From Ramlibacter albus (GTDB lineage Bacteria > Pseudomonadota > Gammaproteobacteria > Burkholderiales > Burkholderiaceae_C), in assembly GCF_014297445.1 (NCBI RefSeq), contig NZ_JACORU010000002.1, positions 310,001-374,000 of the forward strand: DNA of 64,000 nt, in the 5' to 3' direction. How positions within the stretch are numbered: the first letter of the stretch is position 1; each line of letters begins with the position of its first letter. The translations under genes were made by a program, and so were the position numbers. Of this stretch, positions 1 to 13,236 are shown piece after piece. The notes under the pieces are model-generated. The model saw nothing but the letters and a program-made list of their open reading frames with translations, had not been told where the DNA came from and did not search any database.

Positions 1-43
1 TGAACGCGACGTAGGCGTTGGTGTCGAGAGCGACCGGCTTCAT
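1..43 (-). CDS. PIN-domain toxin, N-terminal fragment (runs off the window)
   Basis: Only the first 14 residues are inside the window: MKPVALDTNAYVAF. The start ATG overlaps the stop of the upstream antitoxin gene (shared ATGA), the usual coupling in type II toxin-antitoxin pairs. The LDTN motif holds the first conserved Asp of PIN-domain ribonucleases (VapC/FitB family), which cut RNA with a Mg-bound cluster of acidic residues. The remaining acidic residues lie outside the window, so activity cannot be judged. The family call rests on this short motif plus the adjacent antitoxin. Confidence 0.6.
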   Translation of the reverse strand, partial: MKPVALDTNAYVAF

Positions 44-300
44 TTCCAGAGCGACTCGTCGACCTCGCAGAACGGCGCGATGGCCTCCTCGAACGCCTTC
101 GCGTCCGCGGCCTTCCACGTGCCGGCCAGCGAGTCGAGATCGTCGTAGGTGCGCGGCTTGGGCGGCTCGGGGCGGGCGCTGCCCTGCCCCTCCAGCAGCC
201 GCACAGCCAAGGCGTTGAGGCTGATGCGCTCGCGCTGGGCACGGTGCTTCAGGCGGGCCAGCGCCTTCTCGTCGAGGCCACGGATGCTGATGGCTGCCAT
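40..300 (-). CDS. FitA-like ribbon-helix-helix antitoxin
   Basis: An 86-aa protein. Residues 1-40 (MAAISIRGLDEKAL, then a basic helix and an LNALAVRLLEG helix) match the FitA/VapB ribbon-helix-helix DNA-binding fold: one beta strand that pairs in a dimer, then two helices. The C-terminal half is acidic and proline-containing and probably wraps the toxin's active site. It precedes the PIN toxin with a 4-nt overlap. The pair should autoregulate through sites just upstream. It lies 56 bp after purL on the same strand. Family assignment is good; the partner is seen only as a fragment. Confidence 0.75.
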   Translation of the reverse strand: MAAISIRGLDEKALARLKHRAQRERISLNALAVRLLEGQGSARPEPPKPRTYDDLDSLAGTWKAADAKAFEEAIAPFCEVDESLWK

Positions 301-342
301 GAGATCACCTTGCTATCAGTGTGACAGCACAATGCTAGCACA
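301..342 (-). promoter_or_regulatory. Candidate operator/promoter of the antitoxin-toxin pair
   Basis: The AT-richer stretch between purL and the antitoxin start holds two near-identical palindromic half-sites, TGCTATCA (311-318) and TGCTAGCA (333-340), centred 22 bp apart. On the coding strand an AAGGTGAT Shine-Dalgarno-like sequence lies just before the ATG. Paired palindromes two helical turns apart are the expected target for a ribbon-helix-helix repressor. This is inference; no clear -35 was found. Confidence 0.4.
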
Positions 343-356
343 TCGAGCGCCGGCGC

Positions 357-3300
357 TCAGCCCACCCACTTGCGCGCATTGCGCCAGATGCGGATCCATG
401 GGCTCAGGTCGCCCTTGTCCCCGCTCGTCCACGACATCTGCACGTTGCGGAAAACCCGTTCCGGGTGCGGCATCAGCGCCGTGAAGCGGCCGTCGGCCGT
501 GGTCACCGCGGTGAGGCCCTGCGGACTGCCGTTCGGGTTGAACGGGTAGCGATCGGTCGGTGCGCCGTGGTTGTCCACGAAGCGCATCGCCGCGATCACC
601 TTGTCCTTGTCGCCGCGGTACGCGAAGTTGGCATAGCCCTCCCCGTGCGCCACGGCGATGGGTAGCTTGCTGCCTGCCATGCCCGCGAAGAAGAGGCTCG
701 GCGACTCCAGCACTTCCACCATCGACAGGCGTGCCTCGAAGCGCTCGCTCCTGTTGGTGGTGAACCGCGGCCACGCCTGCGCGCCGGGGATGATGTCCGC
801 GAGCTCGGCGAACATCTGGCAGCCGTTGCACACGCCGAGGCCGAACGTGTCCTTGCGCGCGAAGAACGACTGGAACTGCTCCGACAGCACCGGGTTGAAG
901 GTGACGCTGCGCGCCCAGCCGATGCCCGCGCCCAGCGTGTCGCCGTAGCTGAAGCCGCCGCAGGCGACGATGCCGGCGAAGTCGGCCAGCGTCGCGCGGC
1001 TGGTCTGCAGGTCGGTCATGTGGACGTCGACCGCGTCGAAGCCGGCTTCGGTGAAGCAGTACGCCATCTCGACGTGCGAGTTGACGCCCTGCTCGCGCAG
1101 GATCGCGACCTTGGGACGGGCGAGGTTGAGGAAGGGCGCCGCGACGTTGTCCTTCGGGTCGAAGGTGAGCGACACCGACAGGCCCGGGTCGTTCGGCTCG
1201 CCGGCCGCCGCGTGCTCGCTGTCGGCGCCGACAGGGTTGTCGCGCTGCTGGCAGATCTTCCAGCTCACGCTGTCCCACACCTGGTGCAGGTCGGAGAGCT
1301 TCGCTGAGAACACCGACTTGGTGTCGCGCCACACCTGCACCTCGCCCTTGCCCACGTCGATGGACGAATCGGCGGGACGCGTCTTGCCGACGAAGTGGCT
1401 GTACTTGGACAGGTTGTGCCGGCGCAGCACCTGCATCACGTCGTTGCGGTCGTCGGTGCGCACCTGCAGCAGCACGCCCAGCTCCTCGTTGAAGAGGGCC
1501 TTGAGCGTGAGCTCCTCGCGCCGTGCGCTGACCTGCGACGCCCAGTTCTTGGCGTCACCGTATTCGGCCCTGCTGTCGGTGATGCCGTCGCCTTCGGTGA
1601 CGAGCATGTCGACGTTGAGCGATACGCCGACGTGGCCCGCGAACGCCATCTCGCACGCGGCGGCGAACAAGCCGCCGTCGCTGCGGTCGTGGTACGCGAG
1701 GATGCGGCCTTCGTCGCGCAGCTCGTTCACCGCGTTGACGAGGTTCACGAGGTCCTGCGGGTCGCCCAGGTCCGGTACCTCGCCGCCCGGCTGCTCCAGC
1801 GCCTGCGCGAGGATGCTGCCGCCCATGCGGTGCCTGCCCTTGCCCAGGTCCACGAGCACGAGCGTCGTGTCCTGTGTCGGCTCCAGCTGGGGCGTGAGCG
1901 TGGTGCGCACGTCGTCCAGCGAGCAGAACGCGCTGACGATCAGGCTCACCGGCGAGACGACCTTCTTGTCCTCCCACTGGGTTCGCATGGACAGGCTGTC
2001 CTTGCCGACGGGCACCGACACGCCCAGCGTGGGGCAAAGCTCCATGCCGACGGCGCGCACGGTGTCGTACAGCGCCGCGTCTTCCCCTGGCTCCCCACAG
2101 GCCGCCATCCAGTTGGCCGAGAGCTTCACCTTGGACAGCTGGATCGGCGCAGCCAGCAGGTTCGTGATCGCCTCGGCGACCGCCATGCGGCCGGAGGCAG
2201 GACCATCGACTGCCGCAAGCGGCGTGCGCTCGCCCATGCTCATGGCCTCGCCCGCGAAACCGTTGTAATCGGCAAGCGTGACGGCGCAGTCGGCCACCGG
2301 CACCTGCCAGGGGCCCACCATCTGGTCGCGCGAAGACAGTCCGCCCACGGTGCGGTCGCCGATGGTGACGAGGAAGCGCTTGGAAGCCACCGTCGGATTC
2401 GACAGCACCTGGATCGCGGCATCCTGCAGCGACACGCCCGTCAGGTCGATCGCCGGTACTTCACGCGCGATGCGCTTCACGTCGCGATGCATGCGCGGCG
2501 GCTTGCCGAGCAGCACGTCCATGGGCATGTCCACCGGCGTGTCGTGGCCCTCGTCGGCGACGACCAGTTGCCGCTCTTCGGTGGCGACACCGACCACCGC
2601 GAACGGGCAGCGCTCACGCTCGCAAAACGCGCGGAACTGCTCCAGCGATTCCGGCGCGATCGCCATCACGTAACGTTCCTGGCTCTCGTTGGACCAGATC
2701 TCCTTGGGCGCGAGGCCGCTTTCCTCCAACGGTACCGCGCGCAGGTCGAAGCGCGCGCCGCGGCCCGCGTCGTTGGTCAGCTCGGGGAACGCGTTGGACA
2801 AGCCACCCGCGCCCACGTCGTGGATCGCGAGGATGGGGTTGTGCTCGCCGAGCGACCAGCAGTGGTTGATGACCTCCTGCGCGCGCCGCTGGATTTCCGG
2901 GTTGCCGCGCTGCACCGAGTCGAAGTCCAGCTCCGCGGTGTTCGCGCCCGTGGCCATCGAGCTGGCCGCGCCGCCCCCCATGCCGATGCGCATGCCGGGG
3001 CCGCCCAACTGCACCAGCAGCGTGCCGGCCGGGAACAGGATCTTCTTCGTCAGCCTGGCGTCGATCGTGCCGACGCCGCCCGCGATCATGATCGGCTTGT
3101 GGTAGCCGCGCTGGACGCCCGCCACCTCCTGCTCGTACTCGCGGAAGTAGCCCAGCAGGTTCGGCCGTCCGAACTCGTTGTTGAAGGCGGCACCGCCCAG
3201 CGGGCCTTCGGTCATGACCTGCAAGGGGCTCGCGATGTGGCCGGGCTTGCCGAACTTCGGGTCCCACAGCTTCGATACCGTGAAGCCCGTGAGGCCCGCC

Positions 3301-4307
3301 TTCGGCTTCGCGCCGCGGCCGGTGGCGCCTTCGTCGCGGATCTCCCCGCCCGCACCGGTGGACGCACCGGGAAAGGGCGAGATCGCCGTCGGGTGGTTGT
3401 GCGTCTCCACCTTCATCAGCACGTGGTGCGTGGCCGCGGCCTTCGCGTAGTGCCGCTGCGAATCCGGCAGGAAGCGCTCGACGTCGTGGCCTTCCATCAC
3501 CGCCGCGTTGTCGGCGTAGGCGATCATGGTGTGCTGCGGGTTCTTCTGGTGCGTGTTGCGGATCATGCCGAACATGCTCTTTTCCTGCGGCTCGCCGTCG
3601 ATGGTGAAGCTCGCATTGAAGATCTTGTGCCGGCAGTGCTCGCTGTTCGCCTGCGCGAACATCATCAGCTCCACGTCGGTGGGGTTGCGCTTCAGCGACT
3701 TGAAGGCGTCGACCAGGTAGTCGATCTCGTCGTCCGCCAGCGCCAGGCCGAAGCGCGTGTTGGCCTCCTCCAGCGCGCCGCGGCCGCCCTCCAGCACGTC
3801 GACGTGCTCCATGGGCGCGGGCTGCAGCTCCGTGAAGAGCTTCCACGCCTGGTCCCGCGACGGCACCACGCTTTCGGTCATGCGGTCGTGCAGCAGCGCC
3901 GCCACGGCGCCCAGCTGCTCCTGCGACAGGGACGGCTTGCCCAGCAACCCGCCTTTGAGCTGCACGCGGTATTCGACGACGCGCTCGACGCGCTTGAGGG
4001 CGATGCCGCAGTTGTGCGCGATGTCCGTCGCCTTGGACGCCCACGGGGACACGGTGCCGATGCGCGGCGTGACCACCACAAGCGGCCCTTCCAGCGGGCC
4101 CTTGTACGGGTCGCCGTAGGTCAGCAGCGCGGCGAGCCTCTGCCTTTCGGCCGCATCGGGGGCGTGGTCGGCCGCCACGAGGTGCACATAGCGGGCGGCG
4201 ATGCCGGAAATCCTGTCGTGGAGGGCCTGGAGTTGCGGCAGGAGCTGCCGGGCCCGGAACTCGCTAAGGGCATTGCCGCCCTCGAACTCGGTGATGTGGA
4301 GGGACAC
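357..4307 (-). CDS. purL: Phosphoribosylformylglycinamidine synthase (FGAM synthase)
   Basis: A large single-chain PurL of 1316 aa, the usual proteobacterial size. It converts FGAR, glutamine and ATP to FGAM in step four of purine synthesis in the cytoplasm. The order is an N-terminal PurS-like domain, a linker, two AIRS-like ATP-binding halves (including [15 protein letters not shown] and [12 protein letters not shown]), and a C-terminal class I glutamine amidotransferase from about residue 1040. The amidotransferase triad is visible: Cys1160 in GVCNGCQ, and His1281 and Glu1283 in MPHPER. The start is GTG, because the reading [11 protein letters not shown] begins at a GTG at 4307-4305. It is divergent from map. 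A hexamer TAGAAT on the minus strand (4341-4336) is a plausible -10, giving a leader of about 20 nt. Confidence 0.97.
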   Translation of the reverse strand: MSLHITEFEGGNALSEFRARQLLPQLQALHDRISGIAARYVHLVAADHAPDAAERQRLAALLTYGDPYKGPLEGPLVVVTPRIGTVSPWASKATDIAHNCGIALKRVERVVEYRVQLKGGLLGKPSLSQEQLGAVAALLHDRMTESVVPSRDQAWKLFTELQPAPMEHVDVLEGGRGALEEANTRFGLALADDEIDYLVDAFKSLKRNPTDVELMMFAQANSEHCRHKIFNASFTIDGEPQEKSMFGMIRNTHQKNPQHTMIAYADNAAVMEGHDVERFLPDSQRHYAKAAATHHVLMKVETHNHPTAISPFPGASTGAGGEIRDEGATGRGAKPKAGLTGFTVSKLWDPKFGKPGHIASPLQVMTEGPLGGAAFNNEFGRPNLLGYFREYEQEVAGVQRGYHKPIMIAGGVGTIDARLTKKILFPAGTLLVQLGGPGMRIGMGGGAASSMATGANTAELDFDSVQRGNPEIQRRAQEVINHCWSLGEHNPILAIHDVGAGGLSNAFPELTNDAGRGARFDLRAVPLEESGLAPKEIWSNESQERYVMAIAPESLEQFRAFCERERCPFAVVGVATEERQLVVADEGHDTPVDMPMDVLLGKPPRMHRDVKRIAREVPAIDLTGVSLQDAAIQVLSNPTVASKRFLVTIGDRTVGGLSSRDQMVGPWQVPVADCAVTLADYNGFAGEAMSMGERTPLAAVDGPASGRMAVAEAITNLLAAPIQLSKVKLSANWMAACGEPGEDAALYDTVRAVGMELCPTLGVSVPVGKDSLSMRTQWEDKKVVSPVSLIVSAFCSLDDVRTTLTPQLEPTQDTTLVLVDLGKGRHRMGGSILAQALEQPGGEVPDLGDPQDLVNLVNAVNELRDEGRILAYHDRSDGGLFAAACEMAFAGHVGVSLNVDMLVTEGDGITDSRAEYGDAKNWASQVSARREELTLKALFNEELGVLLQVRTDDRNDVMQVLRRHNLSKYSHFVGKTRPADSSIDVGKGEVQVWRDTKSVFSAKLSDLHQVWDSVSWKICQQRDNPVGADSEHAAAGEPNDPGLSVSLTFDPKDNVAAPFLNLARPKVAILREQGVNSHVEMAYCFTEAGFDAVDVHMTDLQTSRATLADFAGIVACGGFSYGDTLGAGIGWARSVTFNPVLSEQFQSFFARKDTFGLGVCNGCQMFAELADIIPGAQAWPRFTTNRSERFEARLSMVEVLESPSLFFAGMAGSKLPIAVAHGEGYANFAYRGDKDKVIAAMRFVDNHGAPTDRYPFNPNGSPQGLTAVTTADGRFTALMPHPERVFRNVQMSWTSGDKGDLSPWIRIWRNARKWVG

Positions 4308-4365
4308 TGGTGGCGTCTACAGGGGTTAGCCCCCTATTCTACCGGCGAGGACTTTATCGCTCTGG

Positions 4366-4378
4366 GATAATCCCGGCC
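4366..4378 (+). promoter_or_regulatory. Candidate leaderless promoter (-10) of map
   Basis: GATAAT at 4366-4371 matches five of six bases of the sigma-70 -10 box and is followed by 7 nt and then the ATG. A -10 this close puts the transcription start on or next to the start codon, so the mRNA would be leaderless. No good -35 was seen. The same GATAATCCCGG string precedes dapC. Confidence 0.5.
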
Positions 4379-5182
4379 ATGAGCATTACGTACAAGGACG
4401 CTGCAGGTATCGAGGGCATGCGCACGGCCGGGCGGCTGGCCGCCGAGGTGCTGGACCACCTCACGCCCTTCATCAAGCCGGGCATCACCACCCGCGAGAT
4501 CGACCAGCTGGCCGCCGAGTACATGAAGAAGCAGGGCACGCTGTCCGCCACGCTGGGGTACCAGCCGGCCGGCTACCCGCCCTACCCTGCGTCCCTGTGC
4601 ACCTCCGTCAACAACGTGGTGTGCCACGGCATCCCCAACGAAAAGCCGCTGAAGAAGGGCGACATCGTCAACGTCGACGTCACCGTCATCAAGGACGGCT
4701 GGTACGGCGACACCAGCCGCATGTTCCTCGTGGGCGAGGCGTCGATCGCCGCGAAGCGGCTCGTGCAGATCACCTACGAGGCCATGTGGCACGGCATCGT
4801 GCAGGTCAAGCCGGGCGTGCGCCTGGGCGACATCGGCTGGCAGATCCAGAAATTCGCCGAGAGCAACGGCTTCTCGGTGGTGCGCGAGTTCTGCGGCCAC
4901 GGCATCGGCCGCAACTTCCACGAGGAGCCGCAGGTGCTGCATTACGGCAAGCCCGGCACGCTGGAAGAGCTCAAGCCCGGCATGACCTTCACCATCGAGC
5001 CCATGATCAACGCGGGCCGCCGCGAGGTGAAGGAGTTCGGCAACGACGGCTGGACCATCGTCACCAAGGACCATTCGCTGTCCGCGCAGTGGGAGCACAC
5101 GGTGCTGGTCACCGACACCGGCTACGAGGTGCTCACGCTGTCGGCCGGCAGCCCGCCGCCGCCGGCGTTCGTCAACAAGTAA
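4379..5182 (+). CDS. map: Methionine aminopeptidase, type I
   Basis: A 267-aa cytosolic metalloprotease that removes the initiator methionine after deformylation. The sequence shows the type I pattern: HGIPNEKPLKKGDIVNVDVT with the first metal-binding Asp, DTSRMF with the second Asp, GHGIGRNFHEEP with the metal-binding His, FTIEPM with a Glu, and QWEHTVLVT near the end. The start at 4379 (MSITYKDAAGIEGM) is preferred to an in-frame ATG at 4310 because it matches family length and follows a -10-like GATAAT. glnD begins 3 nt after the stop, so the two are probably cotranscribed. The partner enzyme def is about 4 kb downstream. Confidence 0.96.
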   Translation: MSITYKDAAGIEGMRTAGRLAAEVLDHLTPFIKPGITTREIDQLAAEYMKKQGTLSATLGYQPAGYPPYPASLCTSVNNVVCHGIPNEKPLKKGDIVNVDVTVIKDGWYGDTSRMFLVGEASIAAKRLVQITYEAMWHGIVQVKPGVRLGDIGWQIQKFAESNGFSVVREFCGHGIGRNFHEEPQVLHYGKPGTLEELKPGMTFTIEPMINAGRREVKEFGNDGWTIVTKDHSLSAQWEHTVLVTDTGYEVLTLSAGSPPPPAFVNK

Positions 5183-5185
5183 AGG

Positions 5186-7801
5186 ATGAACGCCGTCCTT
5201 GAAGGCAACGGCTCGTCGCTGCAGCAATTGCGGGGCGACTACCGTGCCCGCAAGGAGCAGCTGCTCGCCGGCCTGCGCACCACCGGCAGCTCCACGCGCG
5301 GCATCGGCAAGCTGCTGAAGGACCTGGCCGGCCTCGCCGACGGCCTTCTGCGCACGCTCTGGGACCAGGCCGGGTTTCCGGCGTCCTTCGCGCTCGTGGC
5401 CGTGGGTGGCTACGGCCGCGGCGAGCTGTTCCCGCATTCGGACGTGGACGTGCTCGTGCTCATGCCCGATGGCACCCATGCCGACGGCGACGACGACCTC
5501 AAGCAGAAGCTCGAGGCCTTCATCGGCAGCTGCTGGGACGCGGGCCTGGAGATCGGCTCCAGCGTGCGAACCGTGGGCGAGTGCGTCGCGCAGGCGCAGG
5601 CCGACGTCACCGTGCAGACCTCGCTGCTCGAGTCGCGCGTCATCGCGGGGGACAGGAAGCTCTATGCGATGTTCTGGCGCGCCTTCAAGGACACGCTGGA
5701 CCCCAGCGCCTTCTTCATCGCCAAGACGCTGGAGATGCGCCAGCGGCACAACAAGTACGAGAACACGCCTTACGCGCTGGAGCCCAACTGCAAGGAGTCG
5801 CCTGGCGGCTTGCGCGACCTGCAGGTGATCCTGTGGGTGGCCAAGGCAGCCGACCTGGGCAGGAGTTGGGACGAGCTCGCGCGCAAGGGCCTTGCGACCG
5901 CTTTCGAGGCGCGGCAGATCAAGCGAAATGAAGCGCTGCTGAACCTCATCCGCGCCAAGCTGCACGTGCTGGCCAACCGGCGCGAGGACCGCCTCGTGTT
6001 CGACCTGCAGACGGCCGTGGCCGAGTCCTTCGGCTACAGCAACGTCACCAAGCCCAACGGGAAGATCGTCACGCGCGCCAGCGAGCAGCTGATGAAGCGC
6101 TTCTACTGGGCGGCCAAGGCCGTCGATCAGCTCAACCAGATCCTGCTGCTCAACATCGAGGAGCGGCTGAACCCGAGCACGCATGCGCCGCGGCCGATCA
6201 ACGAGCGCTTCTTCGAGAAGGCCGGGATGATCGACGTGGCGAGCGACGACCTGTACGAGAAGAACCCGCACGCCATCCTCGAGACCTTCCTGCTCTACCA
6301 GACCACGGTGGGCGTCAAGGGCCTGTCGGCGCGCACGCTGCGCGCGCTCTACAACGCGCGCGACGTGATGGACGCGAAGTTCCGCGACGACCCCGTCAAC
6401 CACAACACCTTCCGCGCCATCCTGATGCAGCCGCGCGGCATCACGCACGCCATGCGGCTGATGAACCAGACCTCGGTGCTGGGGCGCTACCTGTGGGTGT
6501 TTCGCCGCATCGTGGGGCAGATGCAGCACGACCTGTTCCACGTGTACACGGTCGACCAGCACATCCTGATGGTGCTGCGCAACGTGCGGCGCTTCTTCAT
6601 CCCGGAGCATGCGCACGAGTACCCGTTCTGCTCGCAGCTGGCCGCCGGCTGGGACAAGCCGTACGTGCTGTACATCGCGGCGCTCTTCCACGACATCGCC
6701 AAGGGCCGCGGCGGCGACCACTCCGAGCTGGGCGCGAAAGAGGTGCGCCACTTCTGCAAGCAGCACGGCATCGAGAAGGAAGACTGCGCGCTCATCGAGT
6801 TCCTCGTGCGCCAGCACCTGGCCATGAGCCACATAGCGCAGAAGGCGGACCTCGGCGACCCGGACGTGATCAAGGCTTTCGCGCAGCGCGTGGGCAACGA
6901 GCGCTACCTCACGGCGCTTTACCTGCTGACCGTGGCCGACATCCGCGGCACCAGCCCCAAGGTGTGGAACGCCTGGAAAGGCAAGCTGCTGGAGGACCTG
7001 TACCGCTACACGTTGCGCGTGCTGGGCGGCCGCGCGCCCGACCCCGGTGCCGACGTCGAGGCCCGCAAGCGCGAGGCGCTCGTGCAGCTGCAGCTCTACG
7101 CGCTGCCGTTCGAGGCGCACAAGAAGCTGTGGGACTCGCTGGACATCGGCTACTTCATGCGCCACGACGCGTCGGACATCGCTTGGCACACGCGGCACGT
7201 GTCGCGGCACGTCGGCAGCGGCAAGACCATCGTGCGCGCGCGCATGTCGCCCGTTGGCGAGGGGCTGCAGATCCTGGTGTACACGCCGGACCAGACGGAC
7301 CTGTTCGCGCGCATCTGCGGCTATTTCGACCAGGCGGGCTTCAGCATCCTCGACGCCAAGATCCACACCGCCACCAACGGGTACGCGCTGGACACGTTCC
7401 AGGTGGTGACGAGCATGCTGCCGGACCATTACCGCGAGCTGGTGAGCATGGTGGAGTCGGAGCTCGCGGCCACGTTGCAGGCCGCCGGCCCGCTGCCGCC
7501 GCCGGGCCGCGGGCGCGTTTCGCGGCGCGTTCGCAGCTTCCCCATCGCGCCGCGCGTGGACCTGCGCCCGGACGAGAAGGCGCAGCACTGGCTGCTCACC
7601 GTGTCCGCGAGCGACCGCGTCGGGCTGCTCTACTCCATCGCGCGCGTACTCGCGAAGCACAAGCTCAACCTGCAGCTCGCGAAGGTCACAACGCTCGGCG
7701 AGCGCGTTGAAGACACGTTCCTGATCGATGGGCCGGAGCTGCAGCAGAACCGCCGGCAGATCGAGATCGAGACGGAGTTGCTGGAAACGCTGGGCGCGTA
7801 G
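5186..7801 (+). CDS. glnD: Bifunctional uridylyltransferase/uridylyl-removing enzyme GlnD
   Basis: An 871-aa cytosolic nitrogen sensor that uridylylates PII proteins when glutamine is low and removes UMP when it is high. The domain order is complete. A nucleotidyltransferase domain carries GGYGRGEL (residues 74-81) and the metal-binding SDVDV (Asp86, Asp88). The PII-uridylyl domain follows. An HD hydrolase has the motif [18 protein letters not shown] near residue 500. Two C-terminal ACT domains sense glutamine (about 690-770 and 800-871). Length is close to the E. coli protein (890 aa). It starts 3 nt after map, with AAAGG at the map stop acting as ribosome-binding site. Confidence 0.97.
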   Translation: MNAVLEGNGSSLQQLRGDYRARKEQLLAGLRTTGSSTRGIGKLLKDLAGLADGLLRTLWDQAGFPASFALVAVGGYGRGELFPHSDVDVLVLMPDGTHADGDDDLKQKLEAFIGSCWDAGLEIGSSVRTVGECVAQAQADVTVQTSLLESRVIAGDRKLYAMFWRAFKDTLDPSAFFIAKTLEMRQRHNKYENTPYALEPNCKESPGGLRDLQVILWVAKAADLGRSWDELARKGLATAFEARQIKRNEALLNLIRAKLHVLANRREDRLVFDLQTAVAESFGYSNVTKPNGKIVTRASEQLMKRFYWAAKAVDQLNQILLLNIEERLNPSTHAPRPINERFFEKAGMIDVASDDLYEKNPHAILETFLLYQTTVGVKGLSARTLRALYNARDVMDAKFRDDPVNHNTFRAILMQPRGITHAMRLMNQTSVLGRYLWVFRRIVGQMQHDLFHVYTVDQHILMVLRNVRRFFIPEHAHEYPFCSQLAAGWDKPYVLYIAALFHDIAKGRGGDHSELGAKEVRHFCKQHGIEKEDCALIEFLVRQHLAMSHIAQKADLGDPDVIKAFAQRVGNERYLTALYLLTVADIRGTSPKVWNAWKGKLLEDLYRYTLRVLGGRAPDPGADVEARKREALVQLQLYALPFEAHKKLWDSLDIGYFMRHDASDIAWHTRHVSRHVGSGKTIVRARMSPVGEGLQILVYTPDQTDLFARICGYFDQAGFSILDAKIHTATNGYALDTFQVVTSMLPDHYRELVSMVESELAATLQAAGPLPPPGRGRVSRRVRSFPIAPRVDLRPDEKAQHWLLTVSASDRVGLLYSIARVLAKHKLNLQLAKVTTLGERVEDTFLIDGPELQQNRRQIEIETELLETLGA

Positions 7802-7878
7802 CGGCGGCGAGGCCTCTGTATGTGGCAAAGGGGAGGAAACGGGAAATAGCATCCGGGCACCGTCACCCGGAGACCTTC

Positions 7879-8241
7879 ATGACCGTTCCCGCCAGTTCTT
7901 CACGCCCCGCCGCCACTCATGCCGCGCACGGCGCACCCGCCGCGGCTTCCGCCGCTGCCGCCGCGGCAGCCCCGCAACCGCAGCCCGAGGCCGCACCGGT
8001 CGCCGAGGAGGCCGTGCAGGACGCCGGATCCAAGCCGTCGCTGGCCGCAACCGCCAACCTCAGCCGGCATGCGACGCACCTCAATACCGGCTACTTCAGG
8101 AACCTGCAGGTCCCGGCGGCACGGCCCGCGCCTGCGGCCCATGAAAGCGCCGAGGCTGACGAGCAACCGCACCTCGTGCGCACGCCGTCCCAGGCGCTCG
8201 ACGCTGCCGCCGCTGCGCTTCAGCACAACGAAGAAGACTGA
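7879..8241 (+). CDS. Small Ala/Pro-rich hypothetical protein
   Basis: A 120-aa protein of no recognised family. The first 50 residues are low-complexity Ala/Pro/His; the second half is more ordinary (SRHATHLNTGYFRNLQV) and the C-terminus is acidic. No membrane segment or classical signal peptide is evident. The start at 7879 is favoured because GGAGA sits just upstream; an in-frame ATG at 7822 would add 19 residues. It lies alone between glnD and a convergent glycosyltransferase gene. A natively disordered N-terminus would fit a secreted or scaffold protein, but nothing here proves a role. Confidence 0.5.
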   Translation: MTVPASSSRPAATHAAHGAPAAASAAAAAAAPQPQPEAAPVAEEAVQDAGSKPSLAATANLSRHATHLNTGYFRNLQVPAARPAPAAHESAEADEQPHLVRTPSQALDAAAAALQHNEED

Positions 8242-8285
8242 TCGGCGCCTGATATCGGCCTGATGACGGCGCCGCAGCCGGGTTT

Positions 8286-9218
8286 TCAATGCCCGACGAC
8301 GCCGTTCCAGAACTCGCCCACCAGCCGCGCCGTCTCCTCCCGGCGGTACGCATCCGCCGTCTGCCGGCCGCGCGCCACCATCGCCTCGTAGGCCAGCCCG
8401 CGCTCCAGCACCATCTCGCACGCGCGCGCGAGCTGGTCGGTGCAGCCCTCGATGTCGTCGTCCCCGGCCCACAGGCCGTTGGCCGCGTGGGCGGAGTCGC
8501 TCCCGCCGGGTGAACCATGGAAACCGGCCACGAGGCAGCCGCAGGCCATCGCCTCCAGCAGCGTCATGCCATGCGCCTCCAGCCGTGCCAGCGACAGGAA
8601 GATGGCCGATTGCCCAAGCGCCTGCGCCACCTGCTTCTCCGTCGCCTGTTCGATGATGGCCCACTTGACGTGCGCGAACTTCGGGTGGGTCGCGCGCAGC
8701 AGGTCGCGCACCGCCATCACCTCCACCGGCCGCTTGCGCGGCACGCAGGCGATCTGGAACTCGCGGCGCGGCGCGGGCTGGAACAGCTCGTGGTCGATGT
8801 AGAACGGCGCGTAACCCAGCTTCATGGCCGGCATGCGCTTGCGCATGTAGTGCAGCGTGGTCTGGCTCACGCACACCACCTGCTCCACGCCGAAGTCGGC
8901 GTACGAGGCCTTGTTGCCCACGCCGCTCCACACGTAGAACGGGTTCTGGCAGAACACGAGCTTGCGGTTGGGCGTCGCGGCGAATTTCTCCAGCAACTCG
9001 AAATTGTTCTCGGGGAAGACGAGCACGTCATCTTCCGCGATGTCGTCCAGCGTGGTCGTGGCGGCCGGGCTGTCGAACCACCACGGCGCCTTGCCGTCGG
9101 GTGTTGCGACCACCGCTTCGCGGCCGGCTTCGGTGAGCAGCGTGACGTGCTGGTAGATCGCCTTCACGCCGCCCGCGACTTCGGCGGTGGGCCAGGAGGT
9201 GTAGACGATCCTGGGCAT
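8286..9218 (-). CDS. Glycosyltransferase, family 4-like (GT-B fold)
   Basis: A 310-aa protein. The C-terminal half has the hallmark of retaining GT4 enzymes, an E-x7-E motif in ARLEAHGMTLLEAMACG followed by a Gly-rich stretch (FHGSPGGSD), which binds the nucleotide-sugar donor. The N-terminus ([10 protein letters not shown], then VAGGVKAIYQH) fits the acceptor-side Rossmann half, although the chain is somewhat short for the family. The sugar and acceptor cannot be read from sequence. The start ATG shares one base with the def stop (TGATG), so it is translated with def. No other polysaccharide genes are nearby. Confidence 0.75.
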   Translation of the reverse strand: MPRIVYTSWPTAEVAGGVKAIYQHVTLLTEAGREAVVATPDGKAPWWFDSPAATTTLDDIAEDDVLVFPENNFELLEKFAATPNRKLVFCQNPFYVWSGVGNKASYADFGVEQVVCVSQTTLHYMRKRMPAMKLGYAPFYIDHELFQPAPRREFQIACVPRKRPVEVMAVRDLLRATHPKFAHVKWAIIEQATEKQVAQALGQSAIFLSLARLEAHGMTLLEAMACGCLVAGFHGSPGGSDSAHAANGLWAGDDDIEGCTDQLARACEMVLERGLAYEAMVARGRQTADAYRREETARLVGEFWNGVVGH

Positions 9219-9757
9219 CAGTCGTCCTCGTGGGCCGCCATCTCCGGGAAGAGGATGTCGGTGTAGCCGAATTGCGTGAAGTCGCGCATGCGCATCGGGT
9301 AGAGCTTGCCCACGAGGTGGTCGCACTCGTGCTGCACGACGCGCGCATGGAACCCGTCCACGGTGCGGTCGATCGGCTGCCCCTTCGGGTCGAAGCCGGT
9401 GTAGCGGATCTTCGCGTGGCGCGGCACCAGCCCGCGCAGGCCGGGGACCGAGAGGCAACCCTCCCACCCCAGCTCCTCTTCGCTGCCGACGGGCGTGATG
9501 GACGGGTTGAGCAGCACCGTGCGCGGCACGGGCGGCGCGTCGGGATAGCGCGGGTTGACGGTGTCGGTGCCGAAGATCACGAGCTGCAGGTCCACGCCGA
9601 TCTGCGGCGCGGCCAGGCCGGCGCCGTTGGCGGCCTTCATCGTGTCGAACATGTCGTCGATGAGCGCGCGCAACTCGGGGGTGTCGAACTTCTCGACTGG
9701 CTTGGCGACGCGCAGCAGGCGCGCATCGCCCATCTTCAGGATTTCTCGGGCTGCCAT
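9218..9757 (-). CDS. def: Peptide deformylase
   Basis: A 179-aa Fe/Zn hydrolase that removes the formyl group from new proteins before methionine aminopeptidase acts. All three family motifs are present: [18 protein letters not shown] (the metal-binding Cys) and QHECDHL (the two metal-binding His and the catalytic Glu). The start at 9757 ([15 protein letters not shown]) is preferred to an ATG 12 nt upstream because a -10-like TATGCT ends 7 nt before it. It is divergent from a DUF454 gene and is followed by an overlapping glycosyltransferase gene. Confidence 0.96.
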   Translation of the reverse strand: MAAREILKMGDARLLRVAKPVEKFDTPELRALIDDMFDTMKAANGAGLAAPQIGVDLQLVIFGTDTVNPRYPDAPPVPRTVLLNPSITPVGSEEELGWEGCLSVPGLRGLVPRHAKIRYTGFDPKGQPIDRTVDGFHARVVQHECDHLVGKLYPMRMRDFTQFGYTDILFPEMAAHEDD

Positions 9758-9787
9758 GGCCGCCAGCATACCGGGCAAAATCGGCCG
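9758..9787. promoter_or_regulatory. Divergent leaderless-type promoters for def and the DUF454 gene
   Basis: Only 30 bp separate the two divergent starts. On the minus strand TATGCT (9770-9765) ends 7 nt before the def ATG. On the plus strand CAAAAT (9776-9781) ends 6 nt before the DUF454 ATG. There is no room for conventional leaders, so either both mRNAs start at the ATG or the promoters lie inside the opposite gene. Confidence 0.4.

Positions 9788-13232
<3,445 letters not shown>

Positions 13233-13236
<4 letters not shown>

Noticed and set aside
345..358. Perfect 14-bp palindrome GAGCGCC-GGCGCTC at the purL stop
   Set aside because: It could form a small GC hairpin but has no T-run and overlaps the coding end; expected by chance in such GC-rich DNA.
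4321..4335. Small hairpin AGGGG-N5-CCCCT in the purL/map intergenic gap
   Set aside because: A five-bp stem in the purL leader is too weak to call a riboswitch or attenuator; no purine-riboswitch core is visible.
7802..7878. GGAAAC string before the 120-aa gene as a possible Hrp/ECF-type promoter
   Set aside because: No second element at the right spacing was found; it does not match a HrpL box.
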